Source: an uncultured Roseburia sp. (lineage in GTDB: Bacteria > Bacillota > Clostridia > Lachnospirales > Lachnospiraceae). From it: DNA of 64,000 nt. Every line of letters starts with the position of its first letter. The stretch's first letter is position 1. The notes beneath the pieces are model-generated. The model saw nothing but the letters and a program-made list of their open reading frames with translations. It had not been told where the DNA came from and did not search any database. Shown piece by piece: positions 1 to 9,613 of this stretch. The stretch spans positions 243,002 to 307,001 of the forward strand of contig CAKRDK010000002.1 in NCBI GenBank assembly GCA_934309475.1. The letters are read 5' to 3'. Made by a program: the position numbers and the translations under genes.

Positions 1-916
1 GTTTAAATATAATGTCATCATCACACTGCTGTAACAGCTTTGAAATAACCGCCAGATATTCTTCTTTCTCTTTTTCAGACAAAACCAAATCTACTCTGTC
101 CTTTAATCTCCACTGCAAATCATAGCAGGTCGCATACTGTACATATGGGATGACACACCCCCACTTGCTTTTCGAGATATCCATAAGCTTTTGATAAAAT
201 CTTTGCGGCGTGACCTGATACCAGTCTAACGCTTTCTCTTTTCCCTGAATAGCGGATGAATTGTTCTTTCTCTTGCGATAGAAATGTGTCGGTTCTGCAA
301 CCACTCCGTACTTATGCTTGTCCAAAATAAGTTCCGATACATAAACCGCATCCTCTCCATATTTCATTTCCGGATCAAACTTCGTCATGCGCATACTGTC
401 TGCTTTCACAAAAGATGCCGTTATATGAAACTGTGTATACTGGTATTCTTCCAGGATATTAATCACTCTGGATGTCTCAAATTTATCTCCCTCTGACAGG
501 CGATGTAATCCCGTCTTCCCCTCAAAGAATTCTTGTTTACAGCTCACAAGATTCACTTCGTCCTTATGTCTCTCAAAGAACGCATATACCGCAGAAAATG
601 CATCTGCACTCCACATATCATCAGAATCCAGGAAGTTGACATATTCTCCCTCCACATAGTCCATTCCGGTGTTACGGGCAACACTCACCCCTGCATTATC
701 CTGATACAGATACCACACATTGTCCGGATAACGTTTTTGATATTCTTTACAGATCTCTTCTGATGCATCCGTGCTGCCATCGTTCACTAAAATAATCTGT
801 ATATTTTCGAGAAACCCCATATCCTGTTTTACGACTGACTCTATCGTATCCCGCAGGTATAATTCAACATTATATACCGGTATTACCACCGATATCTTAA
901 ACTTTCTTCCCTTCAT
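1..916 (-). CDS. Family 2 glycosyltransferase, cut by the left window edge
   Basis: About 305 N-terminal residues are visible; the C-terminus lies beyond position 1. It starts MKGRKFKISVVIPVYNVE, the usual GT2 beginning, followed by NDGSTD (nucleotide-sugar binding) and NFLDSDD, the DXD-type metal-binding motif. A cytoplasmic or membrane-associated enzyme adding a sugar to a lipid-linked surface glycan is the likely role. An AGGGTGG ribosome site sits just before the ATG at 916, and a TATAAT lies in the 944-949 region. A hairpin terminator separates it from the glycerophosphotransferase gene to the right, so it is probably a separate transcription unit within the same surface-polysaccharide locus. 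Donor and acceptor cannot be inferred. Confidence 0.9.
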   Translation of the reverse strand, partial: MKGRKFKISVVIPVYNVELYLRDTIESVVKQDMGFLENIQIILVNDGSTDASEEICKEYQKRYPDNVWYLYQDNAGVSVARNTGMDYVEGEYVNFLDSDDMWSADAFSAVYAFFERHKDEVNLVSCKQEFFEGKTGLHRLSEGDKFETSRVINILEEYQYTQFHITASFVKADSMRMTKFDPEMKYGEDAVYVSELILDKHKYGVVAEPTHFYRKRKNNSSAIQGKEKALDWYQVTPQRFYQKLMDISKSKWGCVIPYVQYATCYDLQWRLKDRVDLVLSEKEKEEYLAVISKLLQQCDDDIIFK

Positions 917-953
917 ACATTCCACCCTTTAAATCTTCTGTATATTATATCAC

Positions 954-1001
954 AAAAAAGCATTCAAAACATCAGTCTCCCTCCATTTCAAATGCTTTTT
1001 T
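954..1001 (-). terminator. Hairpin terminator between surface-glycan genes
   Basis: AAAAAAGCATT (954-964) pairs perfectly with AATGCTTTTTT (991-1001), giving an 11-bp stem rich in A-U at its base. It lies 12 bases past the stop of the glycerophosphotransferase gene and reads as a terminator in either direction because both arms carry an A/T run. Confidence 0.75.
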
Positions 1002-1013
1002 GCTGATTTGATT

Positions 1014-2996
1014 CTAAATCAATTGTAGTTCTTTTAATTTTTCACAAATACGCTCTACATTTTTGCCATCATGGAATTCGTTAATTTCCAGATAATTTTT
1101 TTCATGCTCTGCTGTTCGCGCATAATCCATATTAATCTTCCCATCTACAATCATATGACTGATTTCTTCCCTGAATTCCTCAAGGCTGAATGCACGTCTT
1201 CCAATATACTCTTCATCTGTCGGAATAAGTTCGCCACAGATTTCCTGATATTCCTCAATGTCTTCCTGATAAAACATTACTGCAGAACCCTGATAGAAAC
1301 TATTGTACGAAACAGATGAGTAATCTGTTATCATTAATTTCGTGATTTTCAGCACTTCGCTTATCGGCTTGTCCCACATACGCTCTTTTAACGAAGTTGT
1401 TTCTAATAAATAATGAATTCGCGGATGCGCTACAATCAAAATCTTCTCTTCCGGAATATATTCCTTCAAAATTGCATACAAATCTAATACTGCATGATAA
1501 TATCTCGAATTCTCAAAATCATCCAGACGCTCCTCGTATGGTTTAAACGTAAGCATAATGGTAACATAATCCTCAGAATTCTCGTCTATGTGTTTATAAT
1601 CAATGGTACTGAAAATCGGCAATCCTGTAATAAGTACATTTTCCTCTTCCATTTGCAGCATATCTACAACAACGTCACGCTCTTTTTCACTGTCGACAAA
1701 GATGTAATCCGGCTGCGCTTCGCCGCCCTTTACAAAGGCGGATGTCTTACCATGGCACTTCATGTAAGTCACCCCATGCTGTAAAAATACAAACTTCATC
1801 TCCACCGCTCTCAAACGGATGTATTTATTTGCGCTTCGCAGGATATTGAAATGAGCCGGTGCTTCGGTTGTAATCGCATTTGTTGCGCAGTATACAATCC
1901 AGTAATATTTTGCAGAGTATTTTCGAATGACATTTTTTTCATGTCCGATTCTCTCATAATCACCGGAATGTTCGTCTATGATAAAATAATTCTTTGATGT
2001 ATTCTCCTTTTGCGCAAGTTTGAACACATCGTAGGCTCCCTCTTCCGCTTTCATCGTCTCTTTTTCAAAATAGATATTGGTCTTTTTCCTGCTTAATTTT
2101 CGTGCGACTTTACCTAAATAATACAACACAAAAGAAACAAACTTGCTTTCCCAGAAGCGATACCTCCATGTCTTTTCATATTCATCTAAAAATCTTGTTA
2201 CCAAAACAACATTTCCACGTGCATTTCTTCTTACGAAAAGCATAAAGTCATCACGTACCACTTTTGCAACCGGTGCAAAGTAACGTCTTGAAACTTTTAA
2301 TTTTTTCTTCTTTTTCGGCATTCCGTAGGAAACGGTAATTCCATTAATATCAACATCTGTAAAAATAGGAGAACTTATCACATCTGTGTTATTCAAAATA
2401 TCTTTCAACAAAAATGTGACTTTCTTTATTCCTCCCTGAAGCAATAATTTCGCCGGAGAAATGGTCTTTTCCTGTATCGGAAGGCTGCACGCTTCTCTCA
2501 GTTCCTCTCCAATGCTTACACATTGATTCGTCAATTCCACATTCTGATATTTATTGATGAAATATCCCACAAAATTTATTTTTATTTTTGCTTTATTCAT
2601 CTTTAACGACAGAATTCTGATTTTCAATGGAACGAGTTTTTTAAGTAAAACCTCCGGTGCCCCCTTTGAAAATTTGATTTTTTCTCCATCGCTATAGACA
2701 ATCAGATAACATGCCTTTTCTTCTTCCTCTAACACGTCATCATCTGTATCCGCAACTTCTTCTAAATTTAGTTCCTCGTCTACATCGTCTGGCTCAAGTT
2801 CTTCTTCCTGATACTGCTCAAAATAAAATATTTTATTTCTATCATTCTCGCTCGTGATTTTCACATAGGAACCATAGACTTTGTTTAATTTCATCTCTGC
2901 GATATCAACTTCCTGGATATCTCTTTCAACCTGTCTTTTTCGAATCTTGCATATTCTAAGTTTGTTATCAATAATACTTACTTCTATCTGGTTCAT
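1014..2996 (-). CDS. TagF-like CDP-glycerol glycerophosphotransferase (660 aa)
   Basis: The C-terminal half is a Glyphos_transf domain: FLQHGVTYMKCHG contains the catalytic histidine motif, and LMITDYSSVSYNSFYQG plus MFYQED form the CDP-glycerol-binding end. The family transfers glycerol phosphate from CDP-glycerol onto a lipid-linked acceptor at the inner membrane face, building poly(glycerol phosphate) or decorating a glycan. The N-terminal about 300 residues have no recognisable domain and carry a strongly acidic stretch (residues about 65-95, rich in E and D). It is the last gene of the cluster after the TagGH-type exporter, with an AAAGGAACG ribosome site. It is the third such transferase here, so the enzymes probably differ in acceptor or act on successive steps. 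Confidence 0.88.
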   Translation of the reverse strand: MNQIEVSIIDNKLRICKIRKRQVERDIQEVDIAEMKLNKVYGSYVKITSENDRNKIFYFEQYQEEELEPDDVDEELNLEEVADTDDDVLEEEEKACYLIVYSDGEKIKFSKGAPEVLLKKLVPLKIRILSLKMNKAKIKINFVGYFINKYQNVELTNQCVSIGEELREACSLPIQEKTISPAKLLLQGGIKKVTFLLKDILNNTDVISSPIFTDVDINGITVSYGMPKKKKKLKVSRRYFAPVAKVVRDDFMLFVRRNARGNVVLVTRFLDEYEKTWRYRFWESKFVSFVLYYLGKVARKLSRKKTNIYFEKETMKAEEGAYDVFKLAQKENTSKNYFIIDEHSGDYERIGHEKNVIRKYSAKYYWIVYCATNAITTEAPAHFNILRSANKYIRLRAVEMKFVFLQHGVTYMKCHGKTSAFVKGGEAQPDYIFVDSEKERDVVVDMLQMEEENVLITGLPIFSTIDYKHIDENSEDYVTIMLTFKPYEERLDDFENSRYYHAVLDLYAILKEYIPEEKILIVAHPRIHYLLETTSLKERMWDKPISEVLKITKLMITDYSSVSYNSFYQGSAVMFYQEDIEEYQEICGELIPTDEEYIGRRAFSLEEFREEISHMIVDGKINMDYARTAEHEKNYLEINEFHDGKNVERICEKLKELQLI

Positions 2997-3014
2997 TCTT
3001 TCGTTCCTTTCATA

Positions 3015-3746
3015 TTACTGCATAAACTCATCATAAACAGGAAGCACCTCATCTACACTTCCCTGCATCTTAATTTCCCCATCATGAAGCCAGAGAATCG
3101 TGTCACACAATTTTTTTAATGTTTCAGAACTGTGTGAAACAATGATTACGGTTCTGTCCTCATTTGAAATCAATTCCTTCATCTTCTTATAACTTTTCTT
3201 CTTAAACTTTGCATCACCGACGCTTAATACCTCATCGATTAGCATAATATCCGTCTCTAAAATTGCAGTTATCGCAAATGAAAGTTTCGAATACATTCCG
3301 GACGAATATGTTTTTACTGGCTTATCAATGAACTTTCCAAGTTCCGAGAACTCAATAATCTCTTTCATTTTGGAATTGATAAACGCTTCATCAAAGCCTA
3401 AAAGCATACCGGATAAATAGATATTTTCTCTTCCTGTCAGCTTTTTCTGAAAACCAACACCAATGGATAACAGGGATACCGAATTTCCAAACAGATTGAT
3501 GGTTCCCTCATCCGGTGAAAAAATTCCCGCTATCGCTCTGAGCAGCGTAGATTTTCCACTTCCGTTTTTTCCTACAATTCCTAAAATCTGTCCCTTTGGA
3601 ACATCAAATGAAATTCCTTTCACCGCTTCGAATATCTCAACATTACTTTTCTTCAGCTTGAACAGGCTCTTCCGGATAGAAACTTTGTTCAGGCATCGAT
3701 ATTGAATTTTTAAATCTCTTACTTCAATCGCATTTTCTCTACTCAT
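3015..3746 (-). CDS. TagH/RfbB-type ABC exporter ATPase, short form
   Basis: A 243-residue ABC ATPase of the polysaccharide/teichoic acid export subfamily. Walker A is GKNGSGKST, the signature is YSSGMYSKLSFAI, and Walker B is IMLIDE followed by the H-loop IIVSHSS. It ends soon after the nucleotide-binding domain and therefore lacks the C-terminal glycan-binding domain present in the second exporter ATPase of this locus (13.7-15.0 kb). Its ATG overlaps the stop codon of the permease gene (TAATG), so the two are translationally coupled. Likely role: energising flipping of an undecaprenyl-diphosphate-linked glycerophosphate polymer across the membrane. Confidence 0.92.
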   Translation of the reverse strand: MSRENAIEVRDLKIQYRCLNKVSIRKSLFKLKKSNVEIFEAVKGISFDVPKGQILGIVGKNGSGKSTLLRAIAGIFSPDEGTINLFGNSVSLLSIGVGFQKKLTGRENIYLSGMLLGFDEAFINSKMKEIIEFSELGKFIDKPVKTYSSGMYSKLSFAITAILETDIMLIDEVLSVGDAKFKKKSYKKMKELISNEDRTVIIVSHSSETLKKLCDTILWLHDGEIKMQGSVDEVLPVYDEFMQ

Positions 3747-4528
3747 TATATCACCTTCACATAACTATTTTCATTTTTATAAATAGTTCTTACTCCAATT
3801 GCTGATATTGCCAAACCTATCAGAATCCAGACACATAATAATCTTCTATGCGGCATTCCACAATATAACATACATTCTCTCATATCATCCATAATGAGCG
3901 CTACCGGATTGCATTTTAAAAGAATTGTAATGTACGGTTCCGGAAGTTTATCCTTGATGGAATAGAAGATACCGGACATATAAAAAATCAGACGTAAAAC
4001 TACGTTTATAACGTTCGCCAAATCTTCTACATAAACACCGAAATGCAACATAATCGAACTGCATCCAAATGTTATAATAATCAAAGTCACAAATAATGGA
4101 ATGATATATAAAATATTGAATGAAACCGGTACTCTGTAAATCAGCATCATAATAATGACTAAGGAAAATGATACCAGCATTTTAAATCCGTTTGACATCA
4201 TCTTTGTAAAAATCAAAATGTATTTCGGCAGATAAACCTTAGAAACGATGTTACTGTTCGCAGAAACAATTTTTACACTCTGCTTTACTGTTTTTTCAAA
4301 GAACTGCCAACAGGACAGACCTATAAAGACATATATTGGAAAATATTGTATCTTCTGTCCAAAAACGATTGCAGATATAAATGTGTAGACCAGCATAAAT
4401 AAGAGCGGGTCTAAAATCCACCACATCCAGCTCAAATATGAATTTGCAACCTCTGACTTAAGTTCCGCTTTTGCAGAAACATAAGCGTAGTTAAAATATT
4501 TTTTCATATCTAAATAAAACTTTTTCAT
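3746..4528 (-). CDS. TagG/RfbA-type ABC-2 permease
   Basis: A 260-residue ABC-2 membrane protein with about six hydrophobic segments. It has the amphipathic N-terminal region and the 'SYLGW/SYLSWMWWILDPLL' type entry into the first helix that is typical of polysaccharide exporters. It partners with the ATPase that overlaps its stop codon. The longest ORF begins at 4552, but the ATG at 4528 is preceded by GAGGT seven bases upstream whereas the one at 4552 has no ribosome site, so 4528 is chosen. The gene follows immediately after a glycerophosphotransferase gene, arguing for a teichoic-acid-like substrate. Confidence 0.9.
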   Translation of the reverse strand: MKKFYLDMKKYFNYAYVSAKAELKSEVANSYLSWMWWILDPLLFMLVYTFISAIVFGQKIQYFPIYVFIGLSCWQFFEKTVKQSVKIVSANSNIVSKVYLPKYILIFTKMMSNGFKMLVSFSLVIIMMLIYRVPVSFNILYIIPLFVTLIIITFGCSSIMLHFGVYVEDLANVINVVLRLIFYMSGIFYSIKDKLPEPYITILLKCNPVALIMDDMRECMLYCGMPHRRLLCVWILIGLAISAIGVRTIYKNENSYVKVI

Positions 4529-4551
4529 TATATTTACCTCACAACTTCCCA

Positions 4552-6183
4552 TTAAAGCAGTTCTCGTTGAATTGCCTGACAGATTCGCTCACTGTTTTGA
4601 TTATCAATATATTTGAAATACTTTTTGTGCATTCCACATTGCTTTTCACCCAAAGTGAAATTTCCACTTACACACGCTTCAAGCGCATCTAACAGTTCCT
4701 GCCCTGTCCTTGCCACTGTACCAAACAACTGCGTATCCATATCGATATAACTTCCGTGCACCTCAAGGTAATCTTCCCGGTCAAACTGATAAAACACAAC
4801 CGGCTTTTTCTGGTAAAACATATCCCAGGATACACTTGAATAATCCGTAACCAGCATACGGCATCGCATCATGATTTCGTTCAGAGGTTCTGTTCCAAAC
4901 GGTATGATTCTGACACGCTCCGATTCAGTAAGAAAGGAACCGATATATTCTTTAAATTTCGGGTGCAGATAAAAGTCAGCCGTCAAATTATACTTCTCTA
5001 ATATCTGATACAGACGCTCTTCTTTTAAAAGGTCTGCGTAGTGCTTGTAGTAATTACTTTTTTGAAATTCTTCTTTCGTGAAATCCTCAAGCCAGCTTCT
5101 CCATGTCGGCATAATCAGTATTTCCCTGCCATCCTGAGACTTATCTTCTAATACATCCCAACGCGCAAATCCCGTAACCGGTATCTGATTTTCCTTATAG
5201 CCAAAATGCTCTAACACAATTTCTTTTTCAAGGTCGGATGTCGTAATAAACAAATCACATTCTCCACCTTTTCCCTTTCCATAAAAGAAATCTACTTTTT
5301 TCATTGCTGTGACACCATGCTGTAGAAAAACCAATTTCTTTCTCTTGATAAACGGAATCAGTGCACATCCTTTTCTCCGCCATGGATAAACATGCGCCTT
5401 GGCATCTGTACTAATCAGCATCTTTGCAGCAAGCGCATAGGCAATATGCTTTACACTCATGAAATCCAGTATGTGATCTTCATAGGCTTCTAATTTTTTC
5501 CGATCCGGTGAGTCTTTCGTAATTACATAGTAGAATTTACACCGCATCTTTTTTTCCATGTTATGTTCCATGCAATACTTGAAAAAATAGTAGCCATTAT
5601 CCTGTGCCATCTGCGAATACTTTTCAAAAACCAGGCAGATACGTTTTCTTTTGAGAATAGGGAATGTAAAAATGAAGCGCAATACTGCCAGACGCTCTTT
5701 TAATTTCACATGATAGTCATCATATTCGCCTTTTTTTCTATATTGTAATGATATATTTCTTGCCCCATTTACATATGGGTAAACGAACATTCCATCTTCA
5801 AAGGAATAGGAGTTGTCGAAAAATAAAGAACAATATTTTGCGAAATTGAGATAACTTCTATTGACCAGTTCAATTTCCGTCGGTTCCCCTTCCGGGTTCT
5901 TCTGTATCACTGTAAATTTCCAGTTCAACGGCTTAAAATCTATTTGTTCTAAGTCAATTATACTCTCATAAAACACATATTTTCTCGTCGTTTTTTTCAG
6001 AGAAAGGTCAAAGAAATATTCCTGCCTGTCTGCATTTCTCTTTGTAACATATGCAAGTTTCAACTGTTCATAATAGCTTCCACTCTCCTGTAACAATTTC
6101 GGAAGCCTCACTCTATAACGTAAGATTTTGCCTCTTACCTTGGCAAATATTACTTTTCCCTCAGTCACCTTTTTCTCATCCAT
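4552..6183 (-). CDS. TagF-like CDP-glycerol glycerophosphotransferase (543 aa)
   Basis: Carries the Glyphos_transf signature set: FLQHGVTAMKKV (catalytic His), LVTDYSSVSWDMFYQKK and VVFYQFDRED near the C-terminus. The N-terminal about 150 residues are beta-rich and unassigned; the middle contains the 'NGYYFFKYCME' segment seen in this family. The longest ORF starts at 6228, but an AAAGGTG six bases before the ATG at 6183, one base after the preceding gene's stop, points to 6183. It sits tightly between another glycerophosphotransferase and the ABC-2 permease, so polymer synthesis and export are co-expressed. The acceptor (glycerol phosphate chain versus sugar) cannot be told. Confidence 0.88.
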   Translation of the reverse strand: MDEKKVTEGKVIFAKVRGKILRYRVRLPKLLQESGSYYEQLKLAYVTKRNADRQEYFFDLSLKKTTRKYVFYESIIDLEQIDFKPLNWKFTVIQKNPEGEPTEIELVNRSYLNFAKYCSLFFDNSYSFEDGMFVYPYVNGARNISLQYRKKGEYDDYHVKLKERLAVLRFIFTFPILKRKRICLVFEKYSQMAQDNGYYFFKYCMEHNMEKKMRCKFYYVITKDSPDRKKLEAYEDHILDFMSVKHIAYALAAKMLISTDAKAHVYPWRRKGCALIPFIKRKKLVFLQHGVTAMKKVDFFYGKGKGGECDLFITTSDLEKEIVLEHFGYKENQIPVTGFARWDVLEDKSQDGREILIMPTWRSWLEDFTKEEFQKSNYYKHYADLLKEERLYQILEKYNLTADFYLHPKFKEYIGSFLTESERVRIIPFGTEPLNEIMMRCRMLVTDYSSVSWDMFYQKKPVVFYQFDREDYLEVHGSYIDMDTQLFGTVARTGQELLDALEACVSGNFTLGEKQCGMHKKYFKYIDNQNSERICQAIQRELL

Positions 6184-6184
6184 T

Positions 6185-7387
6185 TCATACACCTTTAATT
6201 GCACCATAGTTCCGCTCACTGTTCTCACTATCGCATCTTGTAAAGAACTGGTTTATTCTGTCTGTATACATCTGCTCATTTTCCCAGTTTCGTGAGATAC
6301 ATCGTCCTATATTCTCAATCAAATCATCCTCTGTCCTACACACTCTGCCAAATCCATCGTTCTCATAACTGAAATATCCCTCAGCATAATGTCCTCTTCT
6401 GAACTTTTCATAATCAAACTGATAATAAAATAATGGCTTTTTCATGTATGCAAAGTCCATTGCAATACTTGAATAGTCTGTAATCAACATATGTGATTCC
6501 TTTAGCAGTTCCTGCACATCATACTCCGGCCATGCTGCTATCTTCATTCTTTCGTTATCCAATGCAAAATACTTTATAAACTTTTGCATTTCTCGATGCG
6601 GATAAAATACCAGAGTGATATTCTCTTTTTCCAATATTCTTTTTAATCTGTCATCTGACAAAAAAGCCTGCCAGTATTTGAAATATTCCGTATCCGTAAA
6701 GTAATCGATATTCTCCAACTGATAGGATTTGTCTGTCGGCGCTCCAATCCAGTTACGCCAGGTAGGCATCACTAAAATCTGTTTTTTACTTTCACTGCTC
6801 GTATCAAATAAATTATCAAACCGGCAAAAACCTGTGTTAACCACCCAGCCATCCGGATATCCAAATCTTTCTTTCACATACTCATATTCTCTGTCAACTG
6901 CGCAGATAAACATTCTCATTTTTGTATGTTTGTAATACAAAAATTCCATATCATCTTTTGTGATTCCATGCTGTAAAAAAATACGCTGGTTTCTTAATAT
7001 GCCATATACCTCGAGTACATAACAAATTGCTGCATTCGGTTTTCCGCCTTTTTGCGAACTTATATTCTTCGCCGCTGTCAGATAATATACCCAATGCATG
7101 AAACTTCCATATTGAACCACCGGTCCTAAATTCTTTACTCTTGCATAGTCCGGAGATTTCTTGTTGATTGCATACATGACATCCTGCTCCGGATGTTTTT
7201 CCGTTATATAGCGAAATAACCAGTAGCCGTTATCTCTTGCCTCATTCTCATTATCGCAAATCAGCCATAAATCTCTCCGAAACAAACGATATATCAATGC
7301 CACCGGCAGTGCTAATAGAAATAAAAAAAAATGTCCTATATCCCCTGGCTTTACTCTTTGTAACTTCTGCCAAAAACTTTGTTCCAT
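6185..7387 (-). CDS. TagF-like CDP-glycerol glycerophosphotransferase (400 aa)
   Basis: The shortest of the three transferases and essentially only the catalytic unit: an N-terminal hydrophobic segment (FFLFLLALPVALIYRLF), 'NGYWLFRYI', FLQHGITKDDMEF with the catalytic His, and MLITDYSSIAMDFAYMKK with FYYQFD. The longest ORF would start at 7495, inside the upstream glycosyltransferase gene. The ATG at 7387 has AGAGGA eight bases before it and starts 11 bases after that gene ends, so it is preferred. A compact form with one hydrophobic anchor resembles primases of the TagB type, which add the first glycerol phosphate to the linkage unit; this is inference from size and position only. Confidence 0.86.
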   Translation of the reverse strand: MEQSFWQKLQRVKPGDIGHFFLFLLALPVALIYRLFRRDLWLICDNENEARDNGYWLFRYITEKHPEQDVMYAINKKSPDYARVKNLGPVVQYGSFMHWVYYLTAAKNISSQKGGKPNAAICYVLEVYGILRNQRIFLQHGITKDDMEFLYYKHTKMRMFICAVDREYEYVKERFGYPDGWVVNTGFCRFDNLFDTSSESKKQILVMPTWRNWIGAPTDKSYQLENIDYFTDTEYFKYWQAFLSDDRLKRILEKENITLVFYPHREMQKFIKYFALDNERMKIAAWPEYDVQELLKESHMLITDYSSIAMDFAYMKKPLFYYQFDYEKFRRGHYAEGYFSYENDGFGRVCRTEDDLIENIGRCISRNWENEQMYTDRINQFFTRCDSENSERNYGAIKGV

Positions 7388-7398
7388 ATTCTTATCCT

Positions 7399-8157
7399 CT
7401 ATAACCTTCTCAGTATGGCTGCCCATGTATTGATACATACATAATACAAAGATTTGACAACCGAGAATTTTTCGACTTTCCGGTACAGTTTCCACTTTCC
7501 AAGCACCGCATCGAATTTATTTGCCGAGTATGCCCCTTTATGTCTGCAATAAATCGTATACACTTCATCTAAGCCATACGCATGTACCCCGGTCTTCATA
7601 ATCTGCATCCAGGTTGCCGCATCCTCTAATCTGACATTCTCCGGCATATAAATAAGTGAACTGTCAATCTGCTGCCGATCCAGCATAGCTGTACTCGGCG
7701 CAATGGTAGAACTTCTGAGAATACTTTGATAATCCACCTCTTTCGGTGCATGTGCAATTACCCCGCTGCGGTTTGCATTTTCATCTGCAAACGCATAACT
7801 GGTAAAACTAAACGCATACTTATTCTCTCTCATAAAGGCTATCTGCCGTTCCATCTTATCCGGCACCCAGAAATCATCTGCATCCAGAAATGCAATATAC
7901 TGTCCTTTTGCATGGCTTAATGCAAGATTTCTTGCATGCGCCGGTCCTGCATTTTTTTCTGAAAAAAAGCATCGAATCCGCGAATCTGAGCAGCTTCCCA
8001 TAATGTCGCGGCTTCCATCTGTTGAACAGTCGTCTGCCAGCAGCAGTTCCCAATTATCCCATGTCTGTGCAACAATGCTGTCAATCGCACGTTTTAAGAA
8101 CTTTTCCGCATTATACACCGGGATAATAACACTTACCTTACCTAATTCGTACTCCAT
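7399..8157 (-). CDS. Family 2 glycosyltransferase
   Basis: A 252-residue GT-A enzyme: VSVIIPVYNAEKFL at the N-terminus, ADDCSTDGS for the nucleotide, and AFLDADDFW as the DXD metal site. No C-terminal membrane segments are evident, although the last residues are basic and hydrophobic. It lies between the priming sugar-phosphate transferase and a glycerophosphotransferase. A reasonable inference is that it adds the second sugar of the linkage unit or repeat. Donor specificity is not readable from sequence. Confidence 0.9.
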   Translation of the reverse strand: MEYELGKVSVIIPVYNAEKFLKRAIDSIVAQTWDNWELLLADDCSTDGSRDIMGSCSDSRIRCFFSEKNAGPAHARNLALSHAKGQYIAFLDADDFWVPDKMERQIAFMRENKYAFSFTSYAFADENANRSGVIAHAPKEVDYQSILRSSTIAPSTAMLDRQQIDSSLIYMPENVRLEDAATWMQIMKTGVHAYGLDEVYTIYCRHKGAYSANKFDAVLGKWKLYRKVEKFSVVKSLYYVCINTWAAILRRL

Positions 8158-8172
8158 TCCGCTTATCGTCCT

Positions 8173-9531
8173 CTATTCTTTTCTATTGCGCAATGCATTG
8201 CTCTGGTTCGTATCGACTCCCTCTGTTTTATCACGTTTAAAAAGAATCTTTACCGTCAGTAAAATCAATTTTAAATCTAACCACAGGGAGTAATTTTCAA
8301 TATATTTGATATCAAGGCGAACCTTATCGTATGGCGTTGTACTGTATTTTCCATACACCTGCGCATACCCGGTAAGCCCTGCTTTTACCTTTGTTCTAAG
8401 TGCAAACTCCGGAACCACTTCTATATACTGGTCTACCACAGTCTTCCACTCCGGACGCGGTCCGACTAATGCCATGTCACCCTTTAAGATGTTAAATAAC
8501 TGTGGCAGTTCATCTACATGTGCAGCTCTGATTACCCGTCCAACCGGTGTCACACGCGCATCCCCTTTTTTGGTTATCTTGCTATCTACCTCGTGTACTG
8601 ACATGCTTCGGAACTTCAAGACCATAAACACCTTGTTATCTCTTGTATATCTTGGTTGTTTGAAAAAGACAGGACCGCCATCGTATAACTTGATACAGAG
8701 TGCTATTATCAACATAAGCGGAGATGTCAGTATGATTCCAACTAAGGAAAACACAATATCTTCTATTCTCTTGAAAAATCTCTGGTCAATCGAAAGCCCT
8801 TCATTTCGTAACAACAGTAATGGAGAATCAAATAAATGAATATCGTCCGCTGCACTCAAAAGAATATCTGAAATCTTTGGTGTTACATACGTGCGGATGG
8901 ATTCCTGATAACAATATTTTGTAATCTGATTTCTCGCATCTGATGGTAAATCCGACAATACCACCGCCTCATACTGTTTCGCCATAGTATATAATTTCAC
9001 ATATCCAACGGTATAACTCACAGAAGCGCAAATATTATATTTATCTTTTCTAGAATTAATTTTCTCAATCAAATCATCCGGCGGATAGTTGCCATAAATA
9101 ACCAGCATTTTTCTCGGCGGGTAAAGCCTCTGATACAGATTTCGGACAAGCAGTGTCCATACGATTGCAAAAATAATCTCGGCTGCTGTCATTGCGATAA
9201 GCGGATACACCAGCACATAATTTCGAACTGCCAGTACAACAATAAAATATTCAACAGCGTTACTCATGATAACCGCTAACACATGCGAAATAATAATATC
9301 GGATGCTTCCATATATCCAATGTTAAAGCCGCCTAAACTTTTTGTAAAAAAGAATGTCAGCAAAACATATAAACCTATTACGCCCCAATGTCCACGCTCA
9401 CTAAACTTGTTCGTCATCTGTGGGTTATAATATTGAAACCATACATACGCAAAACACACCATTTCAAAAAGAATCATTATTAAGTTTGCACAGTAATTTA
9501 GTAAATGTTTATATCCTTTTCTTTCACTCAT
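8173..9531 (-). CDS. Undecaprenyl-phosphate sugar phosphotransferase (priming enzyme)
   Basis: 452 residues with the WbaP/PglC-like architecture. Four to five N-terminal membrane helices (residues about 10-140) are followed by a degenerate nucleotide-binding-like region and the C-terminal bacterial sugar transferase domain. That domain shows FKQPRYTRDNKVF, MVLKFRSM, VDELPQLFNILKGDMALVGPRPE and LTGYAQVYGKY. These proteins move a sugar-1-phosphate from a UDP-sugar to undecaprenyl phosphate and so start a glycan on its lipid carrier. It is the only obvious priming enzyme in the locus and may start synthesis for one or both exporters. Confidence 0.93.
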   Translation of the reverse strand: MSERKGYKHLLNYCANLIMILFEMVCFAYVWFQYYNPQMTNKFSERGHWGVIGLYVLLTFFFTKSLGGFNIGYMEASDIIISHVLAVIMSNAVEYFIVVLAVRNYVLVYPLIAMTAAEIIFAIVWTLLVRNLYQRLYPPRKMLVIYGNYPPDDLIEKINSRKDKYNICASVSYTVGYVKLYTMAKQYEAVVLSDLPSDARNQITKYCYQESIRTYVTPKISDILLSAADDIHLFDSPLLLLRNEGLSIDQRFFKRIEDIVFSLVGIILTSPLMLIIALCIKLYDGGPVFFKQPRYTRDNKVFMVLKFRSMSVHEVDSKITKKGDARVTPVGRVIRAAHVDELPQLFNILKGDMALVGPRPEWKTVVDQYIEVVPEFALRTKVKAGLTGYAQVYGKYSTTPYDKVRLDIKYIENYSLWLDLKLILLTVKILFKRDKTEGVDTNQSNALRNRKE

Positions 9532-9613
9532 ATCTTCTCTTCTCGTTCCTGTTTTATAAACAGGCGTATTATAGCAAAATTAGACTTTCTTTGCAAGTTT
9601 CGCCCTCCGCGGC

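Noticed and set aside
3015..4528. TagGH-type pair as an antibiotic ABC exporter
   Set aside because: The permease and ATPase sequence features and the glycerophosphotransferases on both sides point to glycan export instead.
8306..8839. 177-residue plus-strand ORF opposite the sugar transferase
   Set aside because: It lies wholly within a strongly conserved gene on the minus strand and has no recognisable protein features.
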